From Naasia sp. (lineage in GTDB: Bacteria; Actinomycetota; Actinomycetes; Actinomycetales; Microbacteriaceae): a stretch of 64,000 bases of DNA. The notes beneath the pieces were generated by a model. The model was not told the origin of the DNA and made no database searches. It saw only the letters and a list, made by a program, of their open reading frames with translations. The DNA lies in contig NZ_JAODMK010000040.1 in the NCBI RefSeq assembly GCF_025465545.1, positions 62,001 to 126,000 on the forward strand. Reading direction: 5' to 3'. The translations under genes and the position numbers were made by a program. Shown here piece after piece: positions 50,816-59,312 of the stretch (positions within the stretch are counted from its first letter, which is position 1; every line of letters starts with the position of its first letter).

Positions 50816-51101
50816 GGAACGGTGCCCCAGCGCGCGAACGACCGCTCACACCGTCGCCGGAGGCTCCCGCACTGCGGGCGGTCAGCCCTCACCTGCGCGT
50901 CCCCTCGCACCGCGCAGAGTGAGCTCGCAGAGCGACCCGGTTGACGTCGTGGCCTGCGCGCCGCGCCGCCCTGCCCGACCGCGCGACGCCCCTCCTCCGG
51001 GTGCGCCCCCTTCTGGGACGCGTACTGCCCCGGCTTCCGGAGTTCACTAAGCGTTCAACGGCACGCCGTCAAGGGTGTCGCTGCCGGTCGGCCGCATGGC
51101 A
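50816..51101. other. Intergenic region without a gene
   Basis: About 285 bases between the tandem repeat and the phosphodiesterase promoter. No open frame with a plausible start or composition and no clear terminator is seen. A 12-base piece ACGGCACGCCGT at 51058-51069 equals the core of family A palindromes but lacks their flanks. Confidence 0.4.
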
Positions 51102-51130
51102 TTGACTGGTTTCCAACATCCTCGTACCAA
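51102..51130 (+). promoter_or_regulatory. Promoter of cpdA-like gene
   Basis: TTGACT (51102-51107), 17 bases, TACCAA (51125-51130). A transcript starting near 51137 would have a leader of about 23 bases containing the SD at 51142. Confidence 0.6.
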
Positions 51131-51159
51131 CGCCGATGCACAGGAGAGGGAACGTTCCC

Positions 51160-52158
51160 ATGGGGACTGCTTCGGAGGGCGACAGTAGGACGGCGCGACA
51201 GCGCCAGCTCCAGAACCGCGAGACCGTCACGGACCTCCGGATCGCGGAGCACCCCCGCCCCGACCACTTCCTGCTCCACCTCAGCGACACCCACCTCGTG
51301 GGCGGCCCCGATCCGCTCTACGGCACGGTCGACAGCGAGGCCACCCTCCGCCGTCTCGCCGCCGAGTTCGAGTCATCCGGCCGGCGGCCCGAGGCGATCA
51401 TCTTCACCGGCGACCTCGCGGACCGCGGTGAGCCGAACGCCTATGCCAAGCTCCGCCGCATCGTCGAGCCCTTCGCGGAGCGCGTCGGCGCCGAGGTGAT
51501 CTGGTGCATGGGCAACCACGACGACCGCGCCGCCTTCCGGACCGGCCTCCTCGATGAGCGCCCCGACGGCAGCCCCATCGACCGGGTCACGGACGTCAAC
51601 GGACTCCGCGTCATCACCCTCGACTCGAGCGTCCCGGGACAGCACCACGGCGAGGTCGCGCGCGACCAGCTCGAGTGGCTGACCCAGGTTCTCGCCACGC
51701 CGGCGCCGCACGGCACGATCCTCGCGATGCATCACCCGCCGGTGCCGAGCGTGGCGGACCTCGCGGTGCTCGTGGAGCTGCGCAATCAGGCGCGGCTCGC
51801 CTCGGTGCTGCGCGGGTCGGACGTCCGAGCGATCCTCGCCGGCCACCTGCACTACTCGACCTCCGCGACCTTCGCGGGGATCCCCGTCTCGGTCGCCAGC
51901 GCGACCTGCTACTCGCAGGACCTGACGGTGCGGGTGGGCGCCGAGCGGGCGCAGAACGGCGCGCAGGCGTTCAACCTCGTGCACGTCTACGCCGACACCG
52001 TGATGCACTCGGTGGTGCCCATCGGCGGCTACGCCGAGGTCTCCTACGTGTCCGAGCAGGAGACGGCGGATCGGCTGGCCGAGGCCGGCGTGCTCATCCC
52101 GCCCGCGATCAACGGCCGCGTCCGCACCGCAGCGAAGGTCCCGGCCGGACGGCGCTGA
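51160..52158 (+). CDS. Metallophosphoesterase, cAMP phosphodiesterase (CpdA) type
   Basis: 332 residues, calcineurin-like. The metal motifs are complete: [29 protein letters not shown] and GHLHYS. This set is typical of CpdA/Rv0805-like enzymes that hydrolyse 3',5'-cyclic AMP or other phosphodiesters. The start at 51160 is chosen because AGGAGAGGG lies about nine bases before it; an ATG at 51136 would be too close to the transcription start. The C-terminal ~60 residues are an extension. Confidence 0.86.
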   Translation: MGTASEGDSRTARQRQLQNRETVTDLRIAEHPRPDHFLLHLSDTHLVGGPDPLYGTVDSEATLRRLAAEFESSGRRPEAIIFTGDLADRGEPNAYAKLRRIVEPFAERVGAEVIWCMGNHDDRAAFRTGLLDERPDGSPIDRVTDVNGLRVITLDSSVPGQHHGEVARDQLEWLTQVLATPAPHGTILAMHHPPVPSVADLAVLVELRNQARLASVLRGSDVRAILAGHLHYSTSATFAGIPVSVASATCYSQDLTVRVGAERAQNGAQAFNLVHVYADTVMHSVVPIGGYAEVSYVSEQETADRLAEAGVLIPPAINGRVRTAAKVPAGRR

Positions 52159-52161
52159 CGC

Positions 52162-53766
52162 TCAGCCCGCGTTCTTCTCCACCGATTCGACGATCGGCAC
52201 GGCGGTCCGCTCCCACGGGGCGGGGATCGAGAAGTACTGATCGAGGAACGAGCGCATCTTGCGCGCGCGCTCTTCCGGCGACACCTCGGGGAAGCTGCCG
52301 TCGTTGAGGCAGAAGAAGTCGTAGGAGCGCTTCTTCAGCAGGCGCTTGAGCGACTTGAGGCCGCTCTGCATGGTGGTGTCGACGTAGAGCACCTTGGCGC
52401 CCACCTTCTGCACCGCCCGCCCGGTGAAGAGCGCGTAGTAGTGGTACAGCGAGTTCGTCACCGAGATGTCGCCGGCCGACCGGAACCGGCTGGCGGCGGT
52501 GCGCGCGAAGTCGTCGGGGAACTCGCGCTCGAGCTCCTCCAGCACGCTCTTGCGCAGCGGCGCCGCGGTGTGCTCCAGGTGCCGGGTGGTCACTCGGCCG
52601 AAGCGCTCACGCAGCAGCCGGCGGTTCACCCGCGCGGAGTTCTCGAACCCGCTGCGGACCGCATCGTTCTCGCCGAGCCCGATCCGGGTGCTCGCCTCGA
52701 TGAACTTGGTGAGCCCGCCCGGGGAGAAGAACATCTCCGGCCCGACCGCACGGCCGAAGAACATGTCGTCGTTGGAGTAGAGGAAGTACTCGCTGAGCCC
52801 CGGGATGTGGTGCAGCTGGCTCTCGACGGCCTGCGAGTTGTGCGTCGGCAGGACCGACGGGTCGGCGAAGAACTCCTCGCTGCGCACGATCCGCACGCGC
52901 GGATGCTCGGCGAGCCAGAGTGGGGCAGGTGAATCGGTCGCGATGTAGATGTTGCGGATCCAGGGCGCGTAGAGGTACACCGAGCGGAGGGCATAGCGCA
53001 GCTCGTCGATCTGCCGGAAGCGGGCCTCCGCGTCGTCGCCCTCGCCCACGACGTAGGCCGCCATCCGCTTGGCGCGGGCGCGCTGCCACTCCTTGTCGGT
53101 TCCGTCCACCCAGCTGAAGACGATGTCGATGTCGAAGTCCACGTCGCTCGCGAGCTGCTCGAACATGTGGGTCAGCGTCGGCCAGGTCACGCCGAAGCGC
53201 TCGACCGTGGTCTCCGCGTATTCCGACAGCGGAAGGCGCCGCCGGGTGACCGCGTTCTCGATCGGCACGACGATCTCGGTGGCGCCGCGCTTCCAGACCT
53301 CCAGCTGCACGGCGTACCCGCTGCCGTACTCGAGGGCGCCGCCACGATCGATCCGGGGGCGGTAGATCCGCAGCAGTGAGGGCTTGAGTGCCGCCGAGAG
53401 CCTCCCCTCCGCGACGAGCAGCGAGGCGCCCTTGCGCTCGAGGTCGAGCGGCCGAAGCGTGTCGCAGTAGAAGGGCTCCCGCGCGCAGGCGGCGACCAGC
53501 GCCTGCTCTGCCGCCGCATAGTCGGTGCGGTCGATGGCGAGCACCGGGCGGGCGTCGTTTCCCCGGATGAGCAGGTAGTGCACACCGGCGTCGTCCAGCA
53601 CGCCGCGGACGAACAGCACGTCCTCCACCATGGCCTCGTGCGGGGTGGCCGCATCGTTGATGAGCGTCAGCCGCCCTGCGCGGTCGAGGACGTCGGCGCG
53701 GGCCCGCACCGCGGACCAGCCGCCCACCGCGGAGAGGATGCGCTTGGGGGTCTGCTCGTCGGACAT
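52162..53766 (-). CDS. Stealth-family sugar-phosphate transferase
   Basis: 534 residues. Residues 1-~205 are a variable N-terminal region resembling the nucleotidyl/sugar-recognition part of Stealth proteins. Conserved regions follow: IDIVFSWVDGTDKEW (~213-227), RQIDELRYALRSV with NIYIATD, and HHIPGLSEYFLYSNDDMFFGR. Stealth proteins are hexose-1-phosphate transferases that make phosphodiester-linked exopolysaccharides or teichoic acid-like polymers. No capsule genes are adjacent. A GGAGG site precedes ATG 53766. Confidence 0.88.
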   Translation of the reverse strand: MSDEQTPKRILSAVGGWSAVRARADVLDRAGRLTLINDAATPHEAMVEDVLFVRGVLDDAGVHYLLIRGNDARPVLAIDRTDYAAAEQALVAACAREPFYCDTLRPLDLERKGASLLVAEGRLSAALKPSLLRIYRPRIDRGGALEYGSGYAVQLEVWKRGATEIVVPIENAVTRRRLPLSEYAETTVERFGVTWPTLTHMFEQLASDVDFDIDIVFSWVDGTDKEWQRARAKRMAAYVVGEGDDAEARFRQIDELRYALRSVYLYAPWIRNIYIATDSPAPLWLAEHPRVRIVRSEEFFADPSVLPTHNSQAVESQLHHIPGLSEYFLYSNDDMFFGRAVGPEMFFSPGGLTKFIEASTRIGLGENDAVRSGFENSARVNRRLLRERFGRVTTRHLEHTAAPLRKSVLEELEREFPDDFARTAASRFRSAGDISVTNSLYHYYALFTGRAVQKVGAKVLYVDTTMQSGLKSLKRLLKKRSYDFFCLNDGSFPEVSPEERARKMRSFLDQYFSIPAPWERTAVPIVESVEKNAG

Positions 53767-53842
53767 GGGCGACCTCCACGGTGGTGAGTGATGTTCAGGC
53801 TTCGACAGGATAGCGGGCCGAGGTGTCCGATCCGGAAACCGC

Positions 53843-55756
53843 TCAGACGCCGCCTCCGCCGCCCCCTCCTCCGCCGCCCCCCGAGGACCCGCCGCCCGAG
53901 GATCCGCCGCTCGAGCTCGACGAGGTGCTCGACGAGTACGCGGATGCGGCGCTCGCCGCCACCCCGCCGATGCCGGCGGAGAACGCGGCGGCGTTGAAGG
54001 AGGACGAGCCCGCGTACCAGTCGGGGCGCTCCCCGGTCTGCTCGTAGAACCTGCCGAGCACCTCGGCCCACTGCCGCTCGACCGAGAAGAGCACGGCGTG
54101 CGGGAGCAGCTGCTCGTACAGCGCGACGACCCCGCCCTGTCCGTCGGTGACCCGGCGCTCTGCACCCTCGGGGCTCTGCAGCATCTGGAACCGCTCGGCC
54201 TCCGCAAGGGCGAGGTAGACGCGCACGCCGCGCAGGTGGTCCCGCACCTCCACCCCGGCCGGGGTGAGCGGGCGGTGGGCGGGCAACAGGAAGCCGAGCA
54301 CGGCGAGCGGCAGCGCGAACAGCGCCACGGCCGGAACGGCGCCGCCGTGCACGGTCGCGAGCAGGATGGCGGCCGAGCTGCCGGTGCCGATGGCGCCGAG
54401 CCCGGTCAGGACCGCGATCGCCGCGCGGGGGCCTCGCGGGGGCATCCTCTGATAGCCCTGCTCGACGGCTCGGGCGCGCAGCCTCTGGGTCAGCGCGGTG
54501 ACCCGCTTGGCCACGCCCGGGCTGGAGCCGTCGAGCGCCGCGCGGGCGCCGGCGGTGGGGTCGGGGAGGATCGCGTGCACGAGCTCCCGCTCCGTGTCGC
54601 TGGCTCCGCGCGGGCCGCCGCCGAGCCGCGGGCGTCCCTCCCAGGACACGAACTGCACCGCGAAGCGCGGCTTCCCGCGCTTTCCCTGCTCCTCGACCAG
54701 GCGGAGCACGCCGCGCACGGCGAGCCCGACCAGAGTCGCGGGGACCGCGCGGGCGGTCTTGCCGAGGAGCACGGCGGACACGAGGAGGTCCGGCTCGGGC
54801 AGCGCCAGGTACTGGGGCACGACGATTCCGCGCCCCGGGGCGCTCCGCAGCCGCAGCACGCGGAAGGCGACTGCCCAGACGGCCGAGGCGAGCAGCAGGA
54901 CCAGCGAGAGCAGGAGGATCGCGCCGAAGGGCGACCCGAAGAGCGAGTCGTCGCGGGGCACGAAGGTGCCCGCGGCGAACCCGATGGCGACCGTCACGTT
55001 CTCGCCCGGGCCCAGGTCGCGCTCGCTCGCGGTGAACACCGTCTCGTTCCCGTCGTCGGCCGCAGCGATGTCGCAGGGATCAGCCGCCCCCTGCACGCCG
55101 ACATAGCAGGCGGCGTCACCGGTGAGGGTCGCCGCCAGATCGGCGGGGAGGTGCACACGAGCGGTGACCTCGGCGAAGCTCTGCTGCCACAGCGTCCCGT
55201 TCGTGTCCCACTGGAACTCGTCGACAGATCCGCCGCCTGCTGCCGGAAAGCTGCCGGTGACGTTCCGCTGCTCGTAGGTGATGATGTAGGTCTGCTCGCC
55301 GTGCAGGTAGTCGTGGGCGGCGATCGTGACCAGCAGGATCCCCTCGTCGCTCTCGGTCTCGTAGTCCCGGTCGGCTCCCGTCTGGTCGGTGACGGAGACG
55401 ACCTCCAGGTCGGTCGGCGCGCCGAGGTAGTCCTCGACGAGCGCCCGCCGGATGCCGTGGTTCTGGTCGAAGTCGGGGAACACCGCCGTGAGGCGCTCCA
55501 CGGTGCGGAGCCGGGACCGACCGTTCTCGTCCCGATCCAGGTAGTAGTCGGCGGAGAAGGAGGAGAAGGAGAAGCTCTCGACCCCGCGGGCAGCAGGAAG
55601 GGCGGAATCGTGGGCGGGCGCCGGGAGCGGGGCGCGCACGGAGGCGATCGCCGGACGCACGACCCCGAGTGCAGGAGCGGCAGAGGCGGGAGCAGGGGCG
55701 AGGACCGGCGCGAGGACGGCGAGCAGGCCGAGCACGGCCGCGGCGGGGACGCGCAT
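53843..55756 (-). CDS. DUF2207 predicted membrane protein with Gly/Ser tail
   Basis: 637 residues. A signal peptide (MRVPAAAVLGLLAVLAPVLAPAPASA) leads to an extracytoplasmic beta-rich domain (residues ~55-270), a helix at ~285-305, a cytoplasmic domain and paired helices at ~465-510. DUF2207 features include FSADYYLDRDENGRSRLRTVERLT. The C-terminus is a Ser/Gly run of about 35 residues, as in many members. Function unknown. TAGGGT six bases before ATG marks a leaderless start. Confidence 0.85.
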   Translation of the reverse strand: MRVPAAAVLGLLAVLAPVLAPAPASAAPALGVVRPAIASVRAPLPAPAHDSALPAARGVESFSFSSFSADYYLDRDENGRSRLRTVERLTAVFPDFDQNHGIRRALVEDYLGAPTDLEVVSVTDQTGADRDYETESDEGILLVTIAAHDYLHGEQTYIITYEQRNVTGSFPAAGGGSVDEFQWDTNGTLWQQSFAEVTARVHLPADLAATLTGDAACYVGVQGAADPCDIAAADDGNETVFTASERDLGPGENVTVAIGFAAGTFVPRDDSLFGSPFGAILLLSLVLLLASAVWAVAFRVLRLRSAPGRGIVVPQYLALPEPDLLVSAVLLGKTARAVPATLVGLAVRGVLRLVEEQGKRGKPRFAVQFVSWEGRPRLGGGPRGASDTERELVHAILPDPTAGARAALDGSSPGVAKRVTALTQRLRARAVEQGYQRMPPRGPRAAIAVLTGLGAIGTGSSAAILLATVHGGAVPAVALFALPLAVLGFLLPAHRPLTPAGVEVRDHLRGVRVYLALAEAERFQMLQSPEGAERRVTDGQGGVVALYEQLLPHAVLFSVERQWAEVLGRFYEQTGERPDWYAGSSSFNAAAFSAGIGGVAASAASAYSSSTSSSSSGGSSGGGSSGGGGGGGGGGGV

Positions 55757-55762
55757 GCTCCG

Positions 55763-55768
55763 ACCCTA
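55763..55768 (-). promoter_or_regulatory. -10 box of leaderless DUF2207 gene
   Basis: TAGGGT, six bases, then ATG 55756. Confidence 0.55.
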
Positions 55769-55793
55769 GGGGGAGGTCGCCGTCCCGCTGTCA

Positions 55794-55799
55794 TAGGGT
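55794..55799 (+). promoter_or_regulatory. -10 box of leaderless M20 peptidase gene
   Basis: TAGGGT, seven bases, then ATG 55807; divergent from the DUF2207 promoter. Confidence 0.55.
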
Positions 55800-55806
55800 G
55801 CTGTCC

Positions 55807-57195
55807 ATGTCCCCGACCGGCACGTTTCCCGCCCCCGGCGAGGACGTGCGGGGGGCGGAGCGGGTCGCTCGCTTCCCGCAGCTGCTCCGCATTCCGACGG
55901 TCTCCCGGCTCGACGCCTCCACCACCGACTGGGCTGCCTTCGACGCCTTCCTCGCCCTGCTCCCGGACCTGTACCCGAGACTGCACGGGGCGCTCGACCG
56001 CGAGCGGGTCGGCAGCCACTCCCTGCTCTACCGCTGGCGCGGCCGGTCCGCGGGCGCACCCACCGTGCTGATGGCCCACTACGACGTGGTCGCCGCTCCC
56101 GATGCCGGCTGGCTGCATCCGCCCTTCGCGGCGGAGCCCGAGCCCGCGCAGGGGACCGGCTCCCTGCGGGAGGCGGTCCTGCACGGCCGGGGCACCCTCG
56201 ACGACAAGGGGGCGCTGGCCGCGATCCTCGAGGCGGTCGAGGACCTGGTCGCCGAAGGCTTCCTGCCCCAGCACGACGTGTACCTCGCCTTCGGCTCGGA
56301 CGAGGAGGTCGCCGGCACGGGAGCGGCTGCCATCGCCGCGCTGCTCGCGAGGCGGAGCGTCCGGCCGGCGCTCGTGCTGGACGAGGGCGGAGCCGTCGTC
56401 GAGCCGGGACTCGTGCGGGGCGTGGACCGGTCGCTTGCGGTGGTCGGCGTCACCGAGAAGGGGATCACGAGCCTCGAGCTGAGCGTGGAGCAGCCGGGCG
56501 GCCATGCCTCCACGCCGCCACGGATCACCGCGCCGGCCCGCCTCGCCCGGGCGATCACCCGGCTCACCCGGGCGCGCTTCCCGGCGCGGATGAGCCCGGC
56601 CGCGGTCGGCTTCGTCGCCGCCATCGCCGACTCCGCGCACGGGCCGCAGCGGGTCGTGTTCCGCCACATCCGGTACACCAAGCCCCTGGTCACCATGCTG
56701 TTCGCCCGACTCTCCGACGAGACGCGAGCCATGGTGCGCACGACGGCCGCCGTGACCGAGCTGCGCGGCAGCGAGGGCGCGGACGTGCTCGCCGAGCGGG
56801 CGAGCGCCATCGTCAACGTGCGGATCGCGGTCGGCTCATCGGTGGCGGAGGCGGTCGCGCAGGTGCGCCGCGCGATCCGGGACCCGCGGGTGCGCATCGA
56901 GGTGCTGAACCCCTCCGAGCCGTCGCCGGTCTCGCCCTTCGACGGCCCCCTCCGGGACGAGCTCTCGGCCGCCATCCGCGCCGTCCACCCCGGCGTCGTG
57001 GTGACGCCGTACACGATGCTCGGCGCCACCGACAGCCGGCACTTCGCCTCCCTCGGCGGGGCCGTCTACCGGTTCACCCCGTTCCGCATCTTCGCGGCGG
57101 CCCGGGCCACCCTGCACGCGCGCGGCGAGAGCATCGGAGTGGGCACCTGGCTCGACGGCGTCGGCTTCTACGAGCACCTGCTGCGAGCGCGATGA
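55807..57195 (+). CDS. M20-family metallopeptidase (PM20D1-like)
   Basis: 462 residues. Zinc-binding and catalytic segments: VLMAHYDVVAAP (H, D), GRGTLDDKGALAAILEAVEDL (D), AFGSDEEVAGTGAAAI (general base E) and VLDEGGAV, plus the dimerisation lid GGHASTPPRITAPARLARAI. The length and the RYTKPLVTMLFARL segment point to the PM20D1/carboxypeptidase S subgroup. It overlaps the macrodomain gene by four bases (ATGA). Confidence 0.9.
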   Translation: MSPTGTFPAPGEDVRGAERVARFPQLLRIPTVSRLDASTTDWAAFDAFLALLPDLYPRLHGALDRERVGSHSLLYRWRGRSAGAPTVLMAHYDVVAAPDAGWLHPPFAAEPEPAQGTGSLREAVLHGRGTLDDKGALAAILEAVEDLVAEGFLPQHDVYLAFGSDEEVAGTGAAAIAALLARRSVRPALVLDEGGAVVEPGLVRGVDRSLAVVGVTEKGITSLELSVEQPGGHASTPPRITAPARLARAITRLTRARFPARMSPAAVGFVAAIADSAHGPQRVVFRHIRYTKPLVTMLFARLSDETRAMVRTTAAVTELRGSEGADVLAERASAIVNVRIAVGSSVAEAVAQVRRAIRDPRVRIEVLNPSEPSPVSPFDGPLRDELSAAIRAVHPGVVVTPYTMLGATDSRHFASLGGAVYRFTPFRIFAAARATLHARGESIGVGTWLDGVGFYEHLLRAR

Positions 57196-57731
57196 CCGGG
57201 GCAGGAGGCGGCGCCCGGCTGGAGGCGGTGCGCGGCGACATCACCCGCGAGGACGTCGACGTCATCGTCAACGCGGCGAACCGCTCGCTCCTCGGCGGCG
57301 GCGGGGTGGACGGCGCGATCCACCGGGCGGGGGGACCGGGGATCCTCGCCGAGTGCCGCGCGCTGCGGGCGACGCGCTTCCCCGAGGGGCTCCCCACCGG
57401 CGACGCCGTCGCAACCGGCGCCGGACTGCTCCCGGCCCGCTGGGTGATCCACACCGTGGGGCCCGTGCACTCCGGGCGGGAGGACCGCTCCGGGCTCCTC
57501 TGGTCCTGCTACCGGCGTTCCCTCCAGGTGGCCGATGAGCTGGGCGCGACGAGCGTGGCCTTCCCCGCCGTCTCCGCCGGCGTCTACGGCTGGCCGATGG
57601 AGGATGCGGCCCGGATCGCGGTCGCCGCCACGCGGGAGGCGATCGGCTCGACAGGGATCCGGCGCGTGCGCTTCGTGCTGTTCGGCGACGATGCGCTGCG
57701 GGACTTCTCCGCCGCCCTCGATCAGAGGTAG
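57192..57731 (+). CDS. Macrodomain protein, O-acetyl-ADP-ribose deacetylase type
   Basis: 179 residues, one macrodomain. Diagnostic: VRGDITREDVDVIVNAANRSLLGGGGVDGAIHRAGG and the loop VAFPAVSAGVYGWPMEDAARIA. Such MacroD-type enzymes remove ADP-ribose from proteins or deacetylate O-acetyl-ADP-ribose. It is co-translated with the M20 peptidase (four-base overlap) and its 3' end overlaps the convergent SGNH hydrolase by ten bases. Confidence 0.93.
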   Translation: MTGAGGGARLEAVRGDITREDVDVIVNAANRSLLGGGGVDGAIHRAGGPGILAECRALRATRFPEGLPTGDAVATGAGLLPARWVIHTVGPVHSGREDRSGLLWSCYRRSLQVADELGATSVAFPAVSAGVYGWPMEDAARIAVAATREAIGSTGIRRVRFVLFGDDALRDFSAALDQR

Positions 57732-58243
57732 CTGCGCAGCTCCTCGGCCCAGGCGGAATACCCGGCCTCGTTGAGGTGCAGGTGGTCCGGGCTGTACTCG
57801 GAGCGGATCTCGCCCACCTCGTCGGCGAAGACGGAGAACAGGTCCACCCACTCGGCCTTCACCGTGGGGGCGAACTGGCGCAGGTGGATGTTGATGTCGC
57901 GCACCCGGTCGGCGTATTCGCGGTCCCGCGGGAGCACGGACTGGACGAGGATCTCGGCATCGGGGAGCTCGTTGCGGAGCCGCCACAGGATCGACTCGAT
58001 GTTGCGCACGATCTGCTCCACCGATCGTCGCCAGGCCAGGTCGTTGGTGCCCACCATCACGACCACCCGCTTCGGCGACTTCTCGCACACCTCGTGCAGG
58101 CGCTCCAGCACCTGCTCTGTCGTGTCACCGGTCTTCCCGAGGTTCACCACCTCGGCGTCGGGGAACCTCTCGGCCCAGTTGCCCTGCTCCGTGAGGCTGT
58201 CCCCCAGGAAGACGGTCGTCGTCGTGCTGTCGATGTCGGCCAT
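57722..58243 (-). CDS. SGNH/GDSL hydrolase
   Basis: 173 residues, a small cytoplasmic SGNH hydrolase. Block I TTVFLGDSLTEQGNW (Ser), block II NLGKTGDTTEQV (Gly), block III VVVMVGTNDLAW (Asn) and block V YSPDHLHLNEAGY (Asp-x-x-His) are complete. It probably acts on acyl or acetyl esters of carbohydrates or lipids. TAGATT six bases before ATG indicates a leaderless message. Confidence 0.92.
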   Translation of the reverse strand: MADIDSTTTTVFLGDSLTEQGNWAERFPDAEVVNLGKTGDTTEQVLERLHEVCEKSPKRVVVMVGTNDLAWRRSVEQIVRNIESILWRLRNELPDAEILVQSVLPRDREYADRVRDINIHLRQFAPTVKAEWVDLFSVFADEVGEIRSEYSPDHLHLNEAGYSAWAEELRSYL

Positions 58244-58249
58244 GACCCG

Positions 58250-58255
58250 AATCTA
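58250..58255 (-). promoter_or_regulatory. -10 box of leaderless SGNH gene
   Basis: TAGATT, six bases, then ATG 58243. Confidence 0.5.
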
Positions 58256-58310
58256 CGGCGCCTGACTGGAGATTCACAGCGCGTTCCCCGCGGACCGCAT
58301 CCGCCGGCCG

Positions 58311-59270
58311 TCAGAGGAAGGCGGCGTAGAAGGCGAGGATGTCCTGCACGAGGCCCGCGTCGAGCATCAGGACCGAGTGCGCCGAGCCCGGCCGGATGGT
58401 CAGCTTCGCAGGCACGCCGGCGGCGCGGAGGGCGTCGGCCATCGCGAGAGTTGGCTGCTCCGGGATCGCCTCGTCAGCGGAGTGCGCCAGGAAGAACGGA
58501 GGGTCGCTGGGGTCCACCGCCGACAGGGGCGAGGCGGCCTCGGCGGCGGGGCAGTCGAGCGGGTCCGAGCAGCCCAGGTAGGCGAGGCCGACCTCGCGCT
58601 CCTCCTGCGGCAGGTCGGCGGTCAGGGCGGCGGGAGTGAGATCCATCGCTCCGGACAGCTCGACGACTGCGGCGAGTCGGGCCCCGCCGTCAAGCGGTCC
58701 CTCCCCCGCGGTTCCCGCCTCCGAGATGAGGATGGCGCCGGCCGACCCGCCGAAGCCGCCGATCCTGGCCGGGTCGATGCCGAACCGCTCGACCTGTTCG
58801 CTCTGGCGCAGCCAGCGGATCGCGGTCTGCACGTCCTGCAGCGCATCGGGGTAGGGGTGTCCGGGCAGCAGCCGATAGTCGACGCTGAAGGCCGCGTACC
58901 CCTCCTGCGCCAGGAGCTGGGCGATGGGGGCTGCATCGAGGCCGCCCTTGTCCCCCGATACGAAGCTGCCGCCGTGCAGGACGATGACCGCGGGAACCGC
59001 CTCGGCCCGTGCGGAGGCGGGCAGATAGGCGTCGAGCATCAGGTCGGAGCCCTCCGCCCTGCCGTAGACGACGTCAGGAACAACCTCGCCGACGCTCGGG
59101 CTCCTGCCCGCACCGGCACTCGGGCTCGGGCTCCATGGCGGGCCAGGAGCCGACGCGGACGGCGAGGCGGCGGGACCTGCGGCGACGCAGCCGGCGAGCA
59201 CGACGGCGAGCGGCAGGGTCAGCCCGGGCGCGAGTGCGCGACCGGGCGGGCGGCGGGGCGACAGGGGCAT
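58311..59270 (-). CDS. Lipoprotein alpha/beta hydrolase (BD-FAE/HSL type)
   Basis: 319 residues. A signal peptide with lipobox LAGC (cysteine at about residue 28) predicts a membrane-anchored lipoprotein, followed by a Ser/Pro-rich linker. The hydrolase has IVLHGGSFVSGDKGG (the HGG oxyanion motif), IGGFGGSAGAILISE (nucleophile GGSAG) and the final GSAHSVLM histidine. Carboxylesterase activity outside the membrane is likely. A TAGCGT box seven bases before ATG indicates a leaderless start. Confidence 0.88.
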   Translation of the reverse strand: MPLSPRRPPGRALAPGLTLPLAVVLAGCVAAGPAASPSASAPGPPWSPSPSAGAGRSPSVGEVVPDVVYGRAEGSDLMLDAYLPASARAEAVPAVIVLHGGSFVSGDKGGLDAAPIAQLLAQEGYAAFSVDYRLLPGHPYPDALQDVQTAIRWLRQSEQVERFGIDPARIGGFGGSAGAILISEAGTAGEGPLDGGARLAAVVELSGAMDLTPAALTADLPQEEREVGLAYLGCSDPLDCPAAEAASPLSAVDPSDPPFFLAHSADEAIPEQPTLAMADALRAAGVPAKLTIRPGSAHSVLMLDAGLVQDILAFYAAFL

Positions 59271-59277
59271 CGAACCG

Positions 59278-59283
59278 ACGCTA
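59278..59283 (-). promoter_or_regulatory. -10 box of leaderless lipoprotein gene
   Basis: TAGCGT, seven bases, then ATG 59270. Confidence 0.5.
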
Positions 59284-59312
59284 ACCCCGCGGATCTCGGT
59301 GCCGCCTGCACG

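Noticed and set aside
51056-51075. Third family A palindrome
   Set aside because: Only a 12-14 base core is shared; the outer arms and loop are missing, so chance palindromy is equally likely.
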